Assembly: GCF_003664585.1 (NCBI RefSeq)
Contig: NZ_RCHI01000016.1
Coordinates: 37,137 to 101,136, forward strand
Origin: Paenirhodobacter hankyongi
Lineage (GTDB): Bacteria; Pseudomonadota; Alphaproteobacteria; Rhodobacterales; Rhodobacteraceae
Length of the DNA stretch: 64,000 bases
Direction: 5' to 3'
Below the pieces are notes generated by a model. The model did no database searches and was not told the DNA's origin. It saw only the letters and a program-made list of their open reading frames with translations. The translations under genes were made by a program, and so were the position numbers. Of the stretch, positions 54,492-63,916 are shown piece after piece. Position 1 is the stretch's first letter. The number at the start of each line of letters is the position of its first letter.

Positions 54492-55286
54492 ATGCTGAAC
54501 CTGACAGAGGCGCTGCATTTCGCCAATGAGACCGCCGACGAGGCGGGCAGGATCGCGCGGGAGCATTTCCGCCATCCGCTGGCCGTCGAGCACAAGGCAG
54601 ACGACAGCCCGGTGACGGTGGCTGATCGCGGCATCGAGGCCTTCGTGCGCGCCCGGATCGGCACCGCCTATCCCGACCACGGCATCTATGGCGAGGAAGA
54701 GGGGCCGGTGAACCTCGACCGGCCGCATGTCTGGGTGGTCGATCCGATCGACGGCACGAAGAGCTTCGTCACCGGCCATCCGCTCTTCGGCGGGCTGATG
54801 GCGCTGCTCGAGGACGGCAAGCCCTGCCTTGGGATGATCAACATGCCGGTGACCGGCGAGCGCTGGTGCGGGTTGCGCGGAGAGCAGACCACGCTGAACG
54901 GCGTGCCGTGCCGTACCAGCGGGCGCAAGGATCTGGCCGAGGCCTTTGCCTATACCACCGACCCGCTGCTGTTCACTGGCCCGAAGGCACCGGTGTTCGA
55001 GATGCTGCGCGAGACGGTGCGGATGATCCGCTTCGGCGGCGATTGCTACAACTATGCGCTGCTCGCCTCGGGCTGGTGCGATCTCGTGCTCGAGACCGGC
55101 CTCGAACCCTATGACTACCTGCCGGTGGTGCAGGTGGTGCGCGGCGCGGGGGGCGTCATCACCGACTGGGAGGGGGGCGAGCTGAGCACCTCCTCGCGCG
55201 GCGATGTGCTGGCCTCGGCCACCCCGGAACTGCATGCGGCAATGCTCGACCGGCTGGCCGGGCTGCGCGCGACACAGGCGGCGTGA
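54492..55286 (+). CDS. Inositol monophosphatase family phosphatase (HisN-like)
   Basis: 264-residue lithium-sensitive phosphatase family member. Metal ligands are seen in GIYGEEEG near residue 65 and DPIDGTKSFVTG near 85, and in EPYDYLPVVQVVRGAGG near 209. The sequence is closest to the histidinol-phosphatase (HisN) branch, but the location in a transport/kinase operon argues for a catabolic or salvage phosphatase. The ATG at 54492 follows AAGAGG; a start at about 54460 is possible. Its stop is 75 bp before the binding-protein gene. Confidence 0.85.
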   Translation: MLNLTEALHFANETADEAGRIAREHFRHPLAVEHKADDSPVTVADRGIEAFVRARIGTAYPDHGIYGEEEGPVNLDRPHVWVVDPIDGTKSFVTGHPLFGGLMALLEDGKPCLGMINMPVTGERWCGLRGEQTTLNGVPCRTSGRKDLAEAFAYTTDPLLFTGPKAPVFEMLRETVRMIRFGGDCYNYALLASGWCDLVLETGLEPYDYLPVVQVVRGAGGVITDWEGGELSTSSRGDVLASATPELHAAMLDRLAGLRATQAA

Positions 55287-55360
55287 CGATCACGCCAACC
55301 CAAGACGACAAGACCGAAAAACACACAAAAAACCACAAGACCCAACAGGAGACTGACAGC

Positions 55361-56935
55361 ATGGAAAGACGACAGTTCCTTCGGTACGGCGCCATGGTGG
55401 GGGCGGCCTTCGCCGCGCCCCGGATCAACCCCGACTTCCTCTTCAGCTCGGCCCGCGCCGCGGACATGCGGCCGCTGACCTTCCTCTCGGCCGAGAACAT
55501 CACCGGCAACTGGGACCCGACCTCGCACACGACTCTGTCGCAGTCGAACATCGAGGGCTTCGTCATGGGCTTCCTGACCCGGGCCCCGATGCGCCCCGAA
55601 AACCCCGACGAGGTGATCTACGAGCTTGCCACCTCGATCCGCGAGATCGACGCGCATCACCTCGAGATCAAGCTGCGCGAGGGCGTCACCTTCCACGATG
55701 GCAAGCCCTTCACCGCCGAGGACGTGAAGGCGACCTTCGACTATGGTGCGCAGCCCGACCGGCCGAAGCAGGTCTATCCCGGCCCGACCGGCAGCTTCGA
55801 GATCACCACCCCCGATGACTATACCGTCATCGTCGACACCTCGAAGGGCGGCTACGGCGCCTCGCTGTTCATCTTCCTCGCCTCCTATCTGCCGATCCTG
55901 TCGGCCAAGGACGTGGCCGAGGGGCCGAAGGGCGCGCTGACGCAGCGGCTGAACGGCACCGGGCCGTTCAGGTTCGTCGAACAGCGCGGCAACGACACGG
56001 TGATGGAGGCCTTCCCGGGCTACTTCAAGGGCGCGCCGAAGATCGCGGGCGTCACCTTCTCCTTCGTCGGCGATGCGACCACGCGGATGCTGTCGCTGAT
56101 GAACGGCCAGGCCGACGTCATCGAACGTCTCGAACCGGAACAGGTCGAGACGCTGGAAAAGGAAAAGAGCATCAAGCTCTCGCGCCTCGTCTCGGTCGAG
56201 AACAAGTACCTGTGGTTCCGCTGCTCGAAACCGCCGTTCAACGACCCGCGCCTGCGCAAGGCGGCCGCCCATGCGATCGACCGCGACATGATCATGGAAG
56301 TGATGGGCTCGGCCGGGCATGCCTCGTCGAACTTCATCTCGCCGATCAAGTTCGGCTATGTCGACCTGCCGAACTATCCGAAATACGACCCCGACGAATG
56401 CCAGCGCCTGCTGGCCGAGGCGGGCTTCCCGGGCGGCAAGGGCCTGCCGGAGCTCGAATACATCACCTCGACCGGCTTCTATCCGAAGACCAAGGAATAT
56501 GGCGAGGTGATCGCCGCGATGCTGCAGGAACAGGGCTTCCCGGTGACGCTGAACGTGATGGAGGTCGCCGCCTGGAACGAGCGCCTCTATGACCGTCCCG
56601 GCGGCGGCCCGGGCCACATGGTCGACTGCGGCTGGTCGACCGGCTCGCCCGAGCCCGACCTGGTGCTGCGCACGCATTTCCATTCGAGTTCGAAGCGGAT
56701 CTGCGGCATCGAGGACCCCGAGATCGACGCGGCGCTCGATGCCGAGCGCAACGCCCCCTCGCTCGAGGCGCGCAAGGAATCGCTGCAGACCAACCTGATG
56801 CCGATGCTGGCCGACAAGGTTCCGGCGCTGAGCCTGTTCACCTCGGTGCTGATCCACGGCATGCGCGCCGATGTGCAGGATCTGTTCATCTACCCCGACG
56901 GGCTGAGCGACGCCTCGAAGACCACGCTCGGTTGA
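55361..56935 (+). CDS. Peptide-type ABC transporter substrate-binding protein
   Basis: 524-residue family 5 solute-binding protein (DppA/OppA class). The N-terminus MERRQFLRYGAMVGAAFAA is a twin-arginine-type signal (RRQFL), unusual for most binding proteins and implying export in folded form. The family segment EIKLREGVTFHDGKPFTAEDVKATF is near residue 102. The start follows AGGAGACTGACAGC. Two permease genes and one fused ATPase gene follow. Confidence 0.92.
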   Translation: MERRQFLRYGAMVGAAFAAPRINPDFLFSSARAADMRPLTFLSAENITGNWDPTSHTTLSQSNIEGFVMGFLTRAPMRPENPDEVIYELATSIREIDAHHLEIKLREGVTFHDGKPFTAEDVKATFDYGAQPDRPKQVYPGPTGSFEITTPDDYTVIVDTSKGGYGASLFIFLASYLPILSAKDVAEGPKGALTQRLNGTGPFRFVEQRGNDTVMEAFPGYFKGAPKIAGVTFSFVGDATTRMLSLMNGQADVIERLEPEQVETLEKEKSIKLSRLVSVENKYLWFRCSKPPFNDPRLRKAAAHAIDRDMIMEVMGSAGHASSNFISPIKFGYVDLPNYPKYDPDECQRLLAEAGFPGGKGLPELEYITSTGFYPKTKEYGEVIAAMLQEQGFPVTLNVMEVAAWNERLYDRPGGGPGHMVDCGWSTGSPEPDLVLRTHFHSSSKRICGIEDPEIDAALDAERNAPSLEARKESLQTNLMPMLADKVPALSLFTSVLIHGMRADVQDLFIYPDGLSDASKTTLG

Positions 56936-56998
56936 TCCCTGCCGGGGCCGCGCAGGCGGCCCCGGTTTCCCCGACAGCCACGAAGCCCGGAGCAGTCG

Positions 56999-57979
56999 AT
57001 GCCCATTCTCCGTTTCCTCGTGCGCCGGCTCTTCCAGGGGGCGATCATCGTCTTCCTGGTCTCGGCGCTGATCTTCACCCTGCTGCGCATCGTCCCCGGC
57101 GATCCGGTGCGGCTGATGGCCGGCGGCATGGCGCCCGAGGCGCTGATCGAGCAGATCGCGACCGAGATGGGCCTGCGCGACCCGATCTACGAGCAGTTCG
57201 GCCGCTATGTCGGCGGCGTGCTGCAAGGCGATCTGGGGCAAAGCTTCGTGCGCCCGGCGAATGGCGCGGCGGTCGGCGGCGCGAGTTTCGACGACAGCAC
57301 CCGCTCCGAGCGCGCCAAGGTGCTTGACCTGATCGCGCAGACCGCGCCGAAGACGATCCAGCTTGCCCTTCTGGCCATGGTCTTCGCGCTGATCATCGCG
57401 GTGCCGATCGGGGTCTGGGGCGGGCTCAACCCGGGGCGGCTGCCGGACCGACTGGCGCTTTATCTGTCCTCGCTGCTCGTCAGCCTGCCGAACTTCTGGC
57501 TGGGCATCGTGCTTGCTCTGCTGCTTTCGGTGAAGCTGAACCTGCTGCCGGCGATCGGCTACAAGGGCTTTGCCTACACGATCCTGCCGGCCTTCGTGCT
57601 GGCGCTCGAGATTGCCCCCTTCATCATCCGCAACCTCTCGGTCTCGGTCGCCGGGGTGATGGGGCAGAATTTCATCGACATCGCCCGGGTGCGCGGGCTG
57701 ACCCGCAACCAGATCGTCTTTCGCCACGCGATGAAAAACTCGGCGGTGCCGCTTCTGAACCTGCTCGGCGTGCAGTTCTCGATGTTGCTGGGCGGCGTTC
57801 TCGTGATCGAATTCATCTTCGACTATCCGGGGCTTGGCCTCTTGACGATCAATGCCGTGATGCAGCGTGACTTTCCGCTGATCCAGGGCATCGCCGTCGT
57901 CACCGCCGCGGCCTTCGTCCTCATCAACATCGTCGTCGACCTGCTGGCGACGACCATCGACCCGAGGCTCGACTACTGA
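56999..57979 (+). CDS. Peptide-type ABC transporter permease (DppB-like)
   Basis: 326-residue inner-membrane permease with six predicted membrane segments and the DppB-type N-terminus (FLVRRLFQGAIIVFLVSALIFTLLRIVPGDPV in outline). The EAA loop DIARVRGLTRNQIVFRHAMKN is near residue 224. Its stop overlaps the next start (TGATG). Confidence 0.94.
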   Translation: MPILRFLVRRLFQGAIIVFLVSALIFTLLRIVPGDPVRLMAGGMAPEALIEQIATEMGLRDPIYEQFGRYVGGVLQGDLGQSFVRPANGAAVGGASFDDSTRSERAKVLDLIAQTAPKTIQLALLAMVFALIIAVPIGVWGGLNPGRLPDRLALYLSSLLVSLPNFWLGIVLALLLSVKLNLLPAIGYKGFAYTILPAFVLALEIAPFIIRNLSVSVAGVMGQNFIDIARVRGLTRNQIVFRHAMKNSAVPLLNLLGVQFSMLLGGVLVIEFIFDYPGLGLLTINAVMQRDFPLIQGIAVVTAAAFVLINIVVDLLATTIDPRLDY

Positions 57980-58887
57980 TGAGCAGCATCGACATCACCC
58001 CGCCCCGCGCCGCTGTCCGGGAAAAGACCGTTTCCGCCCGGATCTGGCAGCTCGCGCTCTCCTCGGTCGAGTTCCGCATCGGCCTCGTCGTCTTCACCGT
58101 GCTGCTGCTGGCCACGCTGTTCTATCCGTGGCTGAGCGGCATCGACCCGCTGAAGATGGCGATCCGCGAAAAGCTTCTGCCGCCGCTCTTCCTCGGCGAG
58201 GGCTGGAGCTGGGCGCATCCGCTCGGCACCGACCAGCTGGGCCGCGACATGCTGGCGCGCGCGCTCGTCGGGCTGCGCTACTCGCTGCTGATCGGGATCT
58301 CGACGACGGTCCTGATGGTGCTGATCGGCGCGATGGTCGGGCTCTTTGCCGGCTATTACGGCGGCCGGGTCGACACCGTGCTGATGCGGCTCACCGATGC
58401 CCAGCTGTCGATCCCGATGATCATCCTCGCGATCACCATTCTCGGCGTCTCGCGTCCGACGATCCCGGCGATCATCGTCGTGCTGGGCCTCGCGGGCTGG
58501 CCGGTCTATGCGCGGGTCATGCGCTCGACGGTGATGGCCGAGCGCAAGAAGGAATACGTGCGCGGCGCGATGGTGCTGGGTGCCACTGATCTGCGGATCA
58601 TGTTCAGCCTGATCCTGCCGCTCGTGCTGCCGCCGATGTGCTTCGTCGCGGTGCTCGACATCGCGCGGATGATGATCTTCGAAAGCGTGCTCGGCTTTCT
58701 CGGCCTCGGCGTGCAGCCGCCCACCCCCACCTTCGGCAACATCATCGCCGACGGCCGGAAATACCTGATGAACGCCTGGTGGATCGCCACCATGCCCGGC
58801 GTGTTCCTCGTGCTGACGCTGACCAGCATCAACCTGATGGGCGCCGCGCTCGAACGCGCCCGCAACGCGATCTACGGAGGTGCGTGA
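57979..58887 (+). CDS. Peptide-type ABC transporter permease (DppC-like)
   Basis: 302-residue inner-membrane permease. Family segments HPLGTDQLGRDMLARALVGLRYSL near residue 75 and the EAA loop KEYVRGAMVLGATDLRIMFSLILP near 192 are clear. It forms the channel with the DppB-like subunit. Confidence 0.94.
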   Translation: MSSIDITPPRAAVREKTVSARIWQLALSSVEFRIGLVVFTVLLLATLFYPWLSGIDPLKMAIREKLLPPLFLGEGWSWAHPLGTDQLGRDMLARALVGLRYSLLIGISTTVLMVLIGAMVGLFAGYYGGRVDTVLMRLTDAQLSIPMIILAITILGVSRPTIPAIIVVLGLAGWPVYARVMRSTVMAERKKEYVRGAMVLGATDLRIMFSLILPLVLPPMCFVAVLDIARMMIFESVLGFLGLGVQPPTPTFGNIIADGRKYLMNAWWIATMPGVFLVLTLTSINLMGAALERARNAIYGGA

Positions 58888-58888
58888 G

Positions 58889-60745
58889 ATGTCGCTCGAC
58901 ATGGTCCGGAACGAGGTGTTGCTGTCGGTGCGCGATCTGTCGGTCGCGGCGGAGGAAGGGGGCGGTGCGCTGCGCCCGATCCTCGACCGGATTTCCTTCG
59001 ATCTGGCGCCGCGCCAGATCCTGTCGGTGATCGGCGAAAGCGGGTCCGGCAAGACGGTGCTCGCCCGCACGATCGCGAACTGGCTCTCCGCGCCGCTCAG
59101 GGTCACCGGGGGAGAGGTGCTATTTCGCGGCCGCGACCTGCTGGCCGATCCCATCCACGCGCGCAGCCTGGCCGGGCGCGAGATCGCCTATGTCGGCGGC
59201 AACCCGGCCGGTGCGCTCGATCCGACGATGACGGTGGGCGCCCAGCTGGTCGAGAAGCTGCGCGCCGTGCGCCCCGAGATCACCCCCGCCGAGGCGAAGG
59301 ACAAGGCGATCCGGCTGCTGTCAGCGGTGCGCATCCCCGCCGCCGCGCGGCGCTTCCACGAATACCCGTTCCAGTATTCGGGCGGCATGATGCAGCGCGC
59401 GATGATCGTCGATGCGCTGATCTCGGACCCGGCGCTGCTGATCGCCGACAACATCACGCAGCCGCTCGACGTCACCGTGGCGGCGCAGATCCTCAAGCTG
59501 ATGCGCGAGCTCAACGCCGAGTTCTCTACCGCGATCCTGTTCATCTGCTCCTCGCTGCCGGTGGCCTGCGATGCCTCGGACGAGGTGATGGTGCTGCATC
59601 AGGGCCGGGTGGTGGAGCGACAGGCGCCCGCGGCCCTCGTCACCCGGCCCGAACACGGCTATACCCGCGCCCTGATCGCCGAGCTGCCGACGCTGTGGCA
59701 GGGCGGCCCCGAGGGGCGCGACGAGCGCCAAAGGCGCGACCAGCGCGCGATCATGTCGGTCAACGGCGTCTCGAAGGCCTACGAGACCCGCGGCAAGAGC
59801 GGCAAGGCGCTGGTGCAGGCGGTGCGCGACGTCACCTTCGACGTCTTCCCGGGCGACAATTTCGGCATCGTGGGCGAATCCGGCTGCGGCAAGTCCTCGC
59901 TGATGCGGCTGCTCACCGGGCTCGAACGCCCCGATGGCGGCACGATCCTGTTCGAGGGCGAGAATGTCGGCGCGGCCAGCCCGGCGCGCCTGCGCGAGCT
60001 GCGCCGCAAGTTCCAGCTGGTGCTGCAGGATCCCTATGGCTCGCTGCCGCCGCAAAGCGCGATCGGCGCGATCCTCGAGGAGCCGCTGAAGATCCACCGC
60101 ATCGGCACCCCGGCCGAGCGGCGCGAGCGCGCCCGCGCGGTGATGAGCGAGGTGGGGCTTCCCGCCGACATCTACGAGAGCCTGCCGACCGGGCTTTCGG
60201 CGGGCCAGCGCCAGCGTCTCAACGTCGCCCGCGCGATGATCCTGGAGCCGCGACTGCTCATCATGGACGAGACGCTCTCGGCGCTCGACCAGACCGAGCA
60301 GGGCAAGCTTCTGGATCTGTTCGAGCGGCTGCAGGCGCAGCACGGCTTCACCTATATCTTCATCTCGCATGACATGACGATGGTGCGGCAGGTCTGTTCG
60401 CGCATCGCGGTGATGTATCTGGGCGAGACCGTCGAGGTGGCCCCGAACGAGCGGCTGTTCTTCGAGCCGGGTCACCCCTACACCCGGGCGCTGCTCTCCG
60501 CCGCGCCGACGCTCGAACCGCGCCGCTACCGGCCCGAGGACTGCCTGCTCGACGGCGAACCGCCGAGCCCGATCGACCTGCCGCCGGGCTGCGCCTTCGC
60601 CTCGCGCTGCCCGAGTGTCACCGCTCGCTGCCGCGCCGAGAACCCGGCGCTGCGCACCCGCGGGGGGCAGGCGCTCGCCGCCTGTTTCCTCGTTCCCGAC
60701 CCTTCCGTGACTTTCGATGAACCGATGGAGAAATCCGATGTCTGA
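58889..60745 (+). CDS. Fused peptide-type ABC ATPase with degenerate first half
   Basis: 618-residue protein with two ATPase domains in one chain (DppD-DppF arrangement). Walker A motifs are GESGSGKT near 50 and GESGCGKS near 331. The second half is complete: Q-loop LQDPYGS, signature LSAGQ, Walker B LLIMDETLS, H-loop ISHD. The first half is altered: the Q-loop region reads YVGGNPAG without Gln, Walker B ends LLIADN (Asp187-Asn188) in place of D-E, and the H-loop reads FICSSLP without His. It should therefore bind but hardly hydrolyse ATP at that site. The start at 58889 follows GGAGG. Confidence 0.92.
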   Translation: MSLDMVRNEVLLSVRDLSVAAEEGGGALRPILDRISFDLAPRQILSVIGESGSGKTVLARTIANWLSAPLRVTGGEVLFRGRDLLADPIHARSLAGREIAYVGGNPAGALDPTMTVGAQLVEKLRAVRPEITPAEAKDKAIRLLSAVRIPAAARRFHEYPFQYSGGMMQRAMIVDALISDPALLIADNITQPLDVTVAAQILKLMRELNAEFSTAILFICSSLPVACDASDEVMVLHQGRVVERQAPAALVTRPEHGYTRALIAELPTLWQGGPEGRDERQRRDQRAIMSVNGVSKAYETRGKSGKALVQAVRDVTFDVFPGDNFGIVGESGCGKSSLMRLLTGLERPDGGTILFEGENVGAASPARLRELRRKFQLVLQDPYGSLPPQSAIGAILEEPLKIHRIGTPAERRERARAVMSEVGLPADIYESLPTGLSAGQRQRLNVARAMILEPRLLIMDETLSALDQTEQGKLLDLFERLQAQHGFTYIFISHDMTMVRQVCSRIAVMYLGETVEVAPNERLFFEPGHPYTRALLSAAPTLEPRRYRPEDCLLDGEPPSPIDLPPGCAFASRCPSVTARCRAENPALRTRGGQALAACFLVPDPSVTFDEPMEKSDV

Positions 60746-62024
60746 CACCCTTGAGCTCGCGCAGATCGACGCAGGCCTCTTTCAAACCCTGATGGATAAG
60801 GTCTCCGAATTCGGCTCGACCGGGGATGGCGGGGTCGACCGTCCGGTGCTGACCGACGCCCACAAGGCGGCGCGCGACTGGTTCATCTCGGAACTGACGG
60901 CGCGCGGCTATACCGTGGTGATCGACGACATCGGCAACCTGTTCGGCCGCATTGATCTGGCCGGGCCTGACGCGCCGCTGGTCATGCTGGGCTCGCATCT
61001 CGACAGCCAGCCGAAGGGCGGTCGCTTCGACGGCGCCTATGGCGTGATGGCGGCGCTGGCGGCCGTCGAAACCTGGCGCGCGACTGCCGCGGCGCAGGGC
61101 ATCGCGCCGAAATGCAACTATGTCGTCGCCGACTGGATGAACGAGGAGGGGGCGCGGTTTCAGCCCTCGCTTCTCGGCTCTTCGGTCTGGGCGGGGCTGG
61201 TCGAGCGGGACTGGGCGCTCGAACGGCGCGACCGCGACGGCAAGAGCGTGGGCGAGGAGCTGGTGCGCACCGGGTTCAACGGCACCGGCGTGATGCCGAA
61301 GCCCGACCTCTATCTGGAGATCCACATCGAGGGGGATTCGAAGATGGAACAGGCCGGCGCCCGGATCGCCCCCTATGCCCGCCACTGGGGCGCCTACAAG
61401 GTCCGCATCGAGGTCACCGGCGAGCAGAACCACACCGGCCCGACCCCGATGGAAGAGCGCAAGGACGCCGTTCTCGGCGCGGCCCTCATCATCGCCAAGG
61501 TGCGCGAGCTGGCCGAGACTGCGGCCGATACGCTGTATACCTCGGTGGCGCGGGTCGACATCTCGCCGAACTCGCCCAATATCGTGCCCGGCAAGGCGAT
61601 CCTCTTCGCCGAGCTGCGCTCGCCCGAACAGGCGATGCTCGACTGGTCGCTCGGCGAGCTGCGCAAGGCGCTGCCGGGGCTTGCCGCGCAGGCGAATGTC
61701 AGCGCCGAGATCGCGGCGATCGACGAGCGCCCGGCGGGCCGGTTCGATCCGCGGCTGGTGAAGCTGACCGAGCAGGCCGCCGATGCCTTCGGCTATCCGC
61801 GGATGGAGCTCGACACCGTCGGCGGCCATGACGCGGTTGCGGTGAACGCGATCCTGCCGGCGATCGTCATCGCGGTGCCCTCGGTCAACGGGGTGATCCA
61901 CCGCAACGACGAATACACCTCGCCCGAGGATCTGGCGGCGGGCTGCGATGTCTTCGTCGACATCGTGCGGCGCGTCGATCAGGCGGGCGGCGATCTCGAC
62001 AAGGCCGTGGGGGCGAACGCATGA
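60738..62024 (+). CDS. M20-family amidohydrolase (hydantoinase/carbamoylase type)
   Basis: 428-residue zinc amidohydrolase of the N-carbamoyl-L-amino-acid hydrolase / allantoate amidohydrolase group. Metal-binding motifs: GSHLDSQPKGGRFDG near residue 88, NEEGARF near 135 and EQNHTGPTP near 231; DTVGGHDAV and HRNDEYT complete the C-terminal site. It follows the ABC ATPase gene, overlapping its end by eight bases, so it most likely cleaves an amide- or carbamoyl-containing compound brought in by the transporter. Confidence 0.9.
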   Translation: MSDTLELAQIDAGLFQTLMDKVSEFGSTGDGGVDRPVLTDAHKAARDWFISELTARGYTVVIDDIGNLFGRIDLAGPDAPLVMLGSHLDSQPKGGRFDGAYGVMAALAAVETWRATAAAQGIAPKCNYVVADWMNEEGARFQPSLLGSSVWAGLVERDWALERRDRDGKSVGEELVRTGFNGTGVMPKPDLYLEIHIEGDSKMEQAGARIAPYARHWGAYKVRIEVTGEQNHTGPTPMEERKDAVLGAALIIAKVRELAETAADTLYTSVARVDISPNSPNIVPGKAILFAELRSPEQAMLDWSLGELRKALPGLAAQANVSAEIAAIDERPAGRFDPRLVKLTEQAADAFGYPRMELDTVGGHDAVAVNAILPAIVIAVPSVNGVIHRNDEYTSPEDLAAGCDVFVDIVRRVDQAGGDLDKAVGANA

Positions 62025-62971
62025 CGGGGGCGCTGGTCACATCTGACGATCTGGCCGCCGCCTGCCGGGCTGCGGGCCTGCCCGGGGGGGCGCCGGTCGC
62101 GCCCGGTCCGGGGCCGCTTGCCTCGCCCAGCTACAAGGCGCTTGAAAGCGCCTCGGTCTTCGTCGAGGCGCCCACGGGGCCGGTCTTTGTCAAGGTCATG
62201 CACCCCGAGATGCGGGCGGGCTTCGATCTGCCGGCGGCGATGAGCCTTGCCCGCGCCGCGGGTGCGGCGGGCGTCGGTCCGCGCGTGCTTTGGGCCGATG
62301 CCGGGGCCGGGGCGATCGCGATGGAGGCTTTGCTGCCCGCCGCGGGCTGGCGCGGGGCCAATCAGGCGGTGTTGCAGGATCCGGCGGTGCTGGCCGCCGC
62401 GATGGCGGCGCTGCGCGCGCTGCAGGCCACCGCGCCGCTTGCGCACCGCTTCGATCCCTTCGCCGAGATCGACCGGCTGATCGCGGGCTTTGCCGCGATC
62501 GGCGCGCCGCTGCCTGCCGACACCGGCTGGCTGCGCGCGGTCATCGCGCTGTGCGAACCGATGATGGACGACGCCGTTCTGGCGCCCTGCCGCAACGACG
62601 GATCGGCCTCGAACCTGCTGGTCGGGCCGGGCGGCGTGCGGCTGATCGACTTCGACCGGGCCGGGATGATGGACCCGCTTTACGAGGTCGGCGCGCTGCT
62701 GGCCGAGGTCACCGATTTCGAGACCGACATGATGCCCGGCTTCGTCGCCTATCTGGGCGGCTTCGACGCGGTGGCCTTTGCCCGCGCGCGGCTGTGGTCC
62801 TTTGTCGACGACATGCTGCACGGGCTGTGGTCGCGGCTGCAGGCGCATCGCTCGGTGCGCGGCGGCGTCGAATGGCAGAAATACGGCGAATGGCGGCTGA
62901 TGCGGCTGCGCCTTGCGCTGAACCATCCGGGGTTCGAGGAAAAGATCCGCATCGTCAGGGGGCAGGCATGA
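62021..62971 (+). CDS. Aminoglycoside-phosphotransferase/choline-kinase-like protein (first copy)
   Basis: 316-residue kinase-fold protein. The catalytic loop region reads CRNDGSASNLLV near residue 186, and the metal motif LIDFDRAGMMDPLYEVG near 207, in the pattern of choline/ethanolamine kinases (N-D-x4-N ... D-F). The N-lobe VFVKVMH near 57 supplies the ATP lysine. Overlaps both neighbours by four bases. Phosphorylation of a small amino-alcohol is the best guess. Confidence 0.8.
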   Translation: MTGALVTSDDLAAACRAAGLPGGAPVAPGPGPLASPSYKALESASVFVEAPTGPVFVKVMHPEMRAGFDLPAAMSLARAAGAAGVGPRVLWADAGAGAIAMEALLPAAGWRGANQAVLQDPAVLAAAMAALRALQATAPLAHRFDPFAEIDRLIAGFAAIGAPLPADTGWLRAVIALCEPMMDDAVLAPCRNDGSASNLLVGPGGVRLIDFDRAGMMDPLYEVGALLAEVTDFETDMMPGFVAYLGGFDAVAFARARLWSFVDDMLHGLWSRLQAHRSVRGGVEWQKYGEWRLMRLRLALNHPGFEEKIRIVRGQA

Positions 62972-63909
62972 TGAAACCTCTGGGCACGGCGGCGACGCCG
63001 ATGGAGGAAACGATCGAGGCCGTCATCCTCGAGGCGCCGCTGTTCCGCGGCGGGCACGGGATGGTCTATGGCCCGGTCTCGGGCGGGATCTCGAACGAGA
63101 ACTGGCGCGTCACCGCCACCGATGGTGGCGGCGACTGGTTCGTGAAGGTGCCGGGCAACGGCACCGAGATGTTCATCGACCGCGTTGCGGCCTTCGATGC
63201 CGCGCGCAAGGCGGCGGCGGCGGGGCTTGGGCCGCGGGTCTATGAGGACCTCGCGCACAAGGGCATCGAGATCAACGATTTCCTGCCCGACCGGCGGCCC
63301 TCGACGCACAGCGATTTCGCCGATCCGGCAAAGCGGCGCGCGGCGATCGCGGCCTATCGCAGGATGCACGGCATGCCCGCGCTCGGCCTGACGAAGACGG
63401 TCTTCGACATGATCGACGAGCACGCCGCGCAGGTGGCGGACCTCGGCGCGCCGCATTACCGCGACGAGGCCTGGGTGATGTTCAACGCCGGTCTGGCGCG
63501 GCAGGCGCTCGAGGCTTCCGGGCTTGATCTGGTGCCCTCGTTCAACGATCCGATGCCGGGGAATTTCATGATCGGCCCCGACGGCTCGGTGATGCTGATC
63601 GACTATGAATACGCCTCGATGAACGATCGCTGCTATGACCTCGGCATCTGGTTCGGCGAGATGTTCTTCACGCCCGAGCAGGAGCTCGAGCTGATCGAGG
63701 ACTATTTCGGCGAGGTCCGGCGCGACATCGTCGCCCGCGTCACCGTGCACAAGGCGCTGGCGGATGTGAAATGGGCGCTGTGGTCGATGGTGCAACTGAA
63801 AGTCTCGCGCCTCGATTTCGACTTCCATAAATATGGGGTATGGAAGCTGATGCGTTTCCGCCAGATCACCGGCCACCCGGACTGGCCCACGCATCTGCGC
63901 AACCTGTGA
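62968..63909 (+). CDS. Choline/ethanolamine-kinase-like protein (second copy)
   Basis: 313-residue kinase-fold protein closer to LicA/choline kinase than its neighbour. GISNENWRV near residue 38 is the ATP-binding loop, WFVKVPG near 57 holds the lysine, FNDPMPGNFMI near 195 the catalytic Asp and Asn, and LIDYEYASMNDRCYDLG near 211 the metal site and the choline-kinase signature. It is a paralogue, not a recent tandem duplicate, of the preceding gene. The next gene looks like ethanolamine ammonia-lyase, making ethanolamine or a derivative an attractive substrate. Confidence 0.83.
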   Translation: MMKPLGTAATPMEETIEAVILEAPLFRGGHGMVYGPVSGGISNENWRVTATDGGGDWFVKVPGNGTEMFIDRVAAFDAARKAAAAGLGPRVYEDLAHKGIEINDFLPDRRPSTHSDFADPAKRRAAIAAYRRMHGMPALGLTKTVFDMIDEHAAQVADLGAPHYRDEAWVMFNAGLARQALEASGLDLVPSFNDPMPGNFMIGPDGSVMLIDYEYASMNDRCYDLGIWFGEMFFTPEQELELIEDYFGEVRRDIVARVTVHKALADVKWALWSMVQLKVSRLDFDFHKYGVWKLMRFRQITGHPDWPTHLRNL

Positions 63910-63916
63910 GGCGGTG

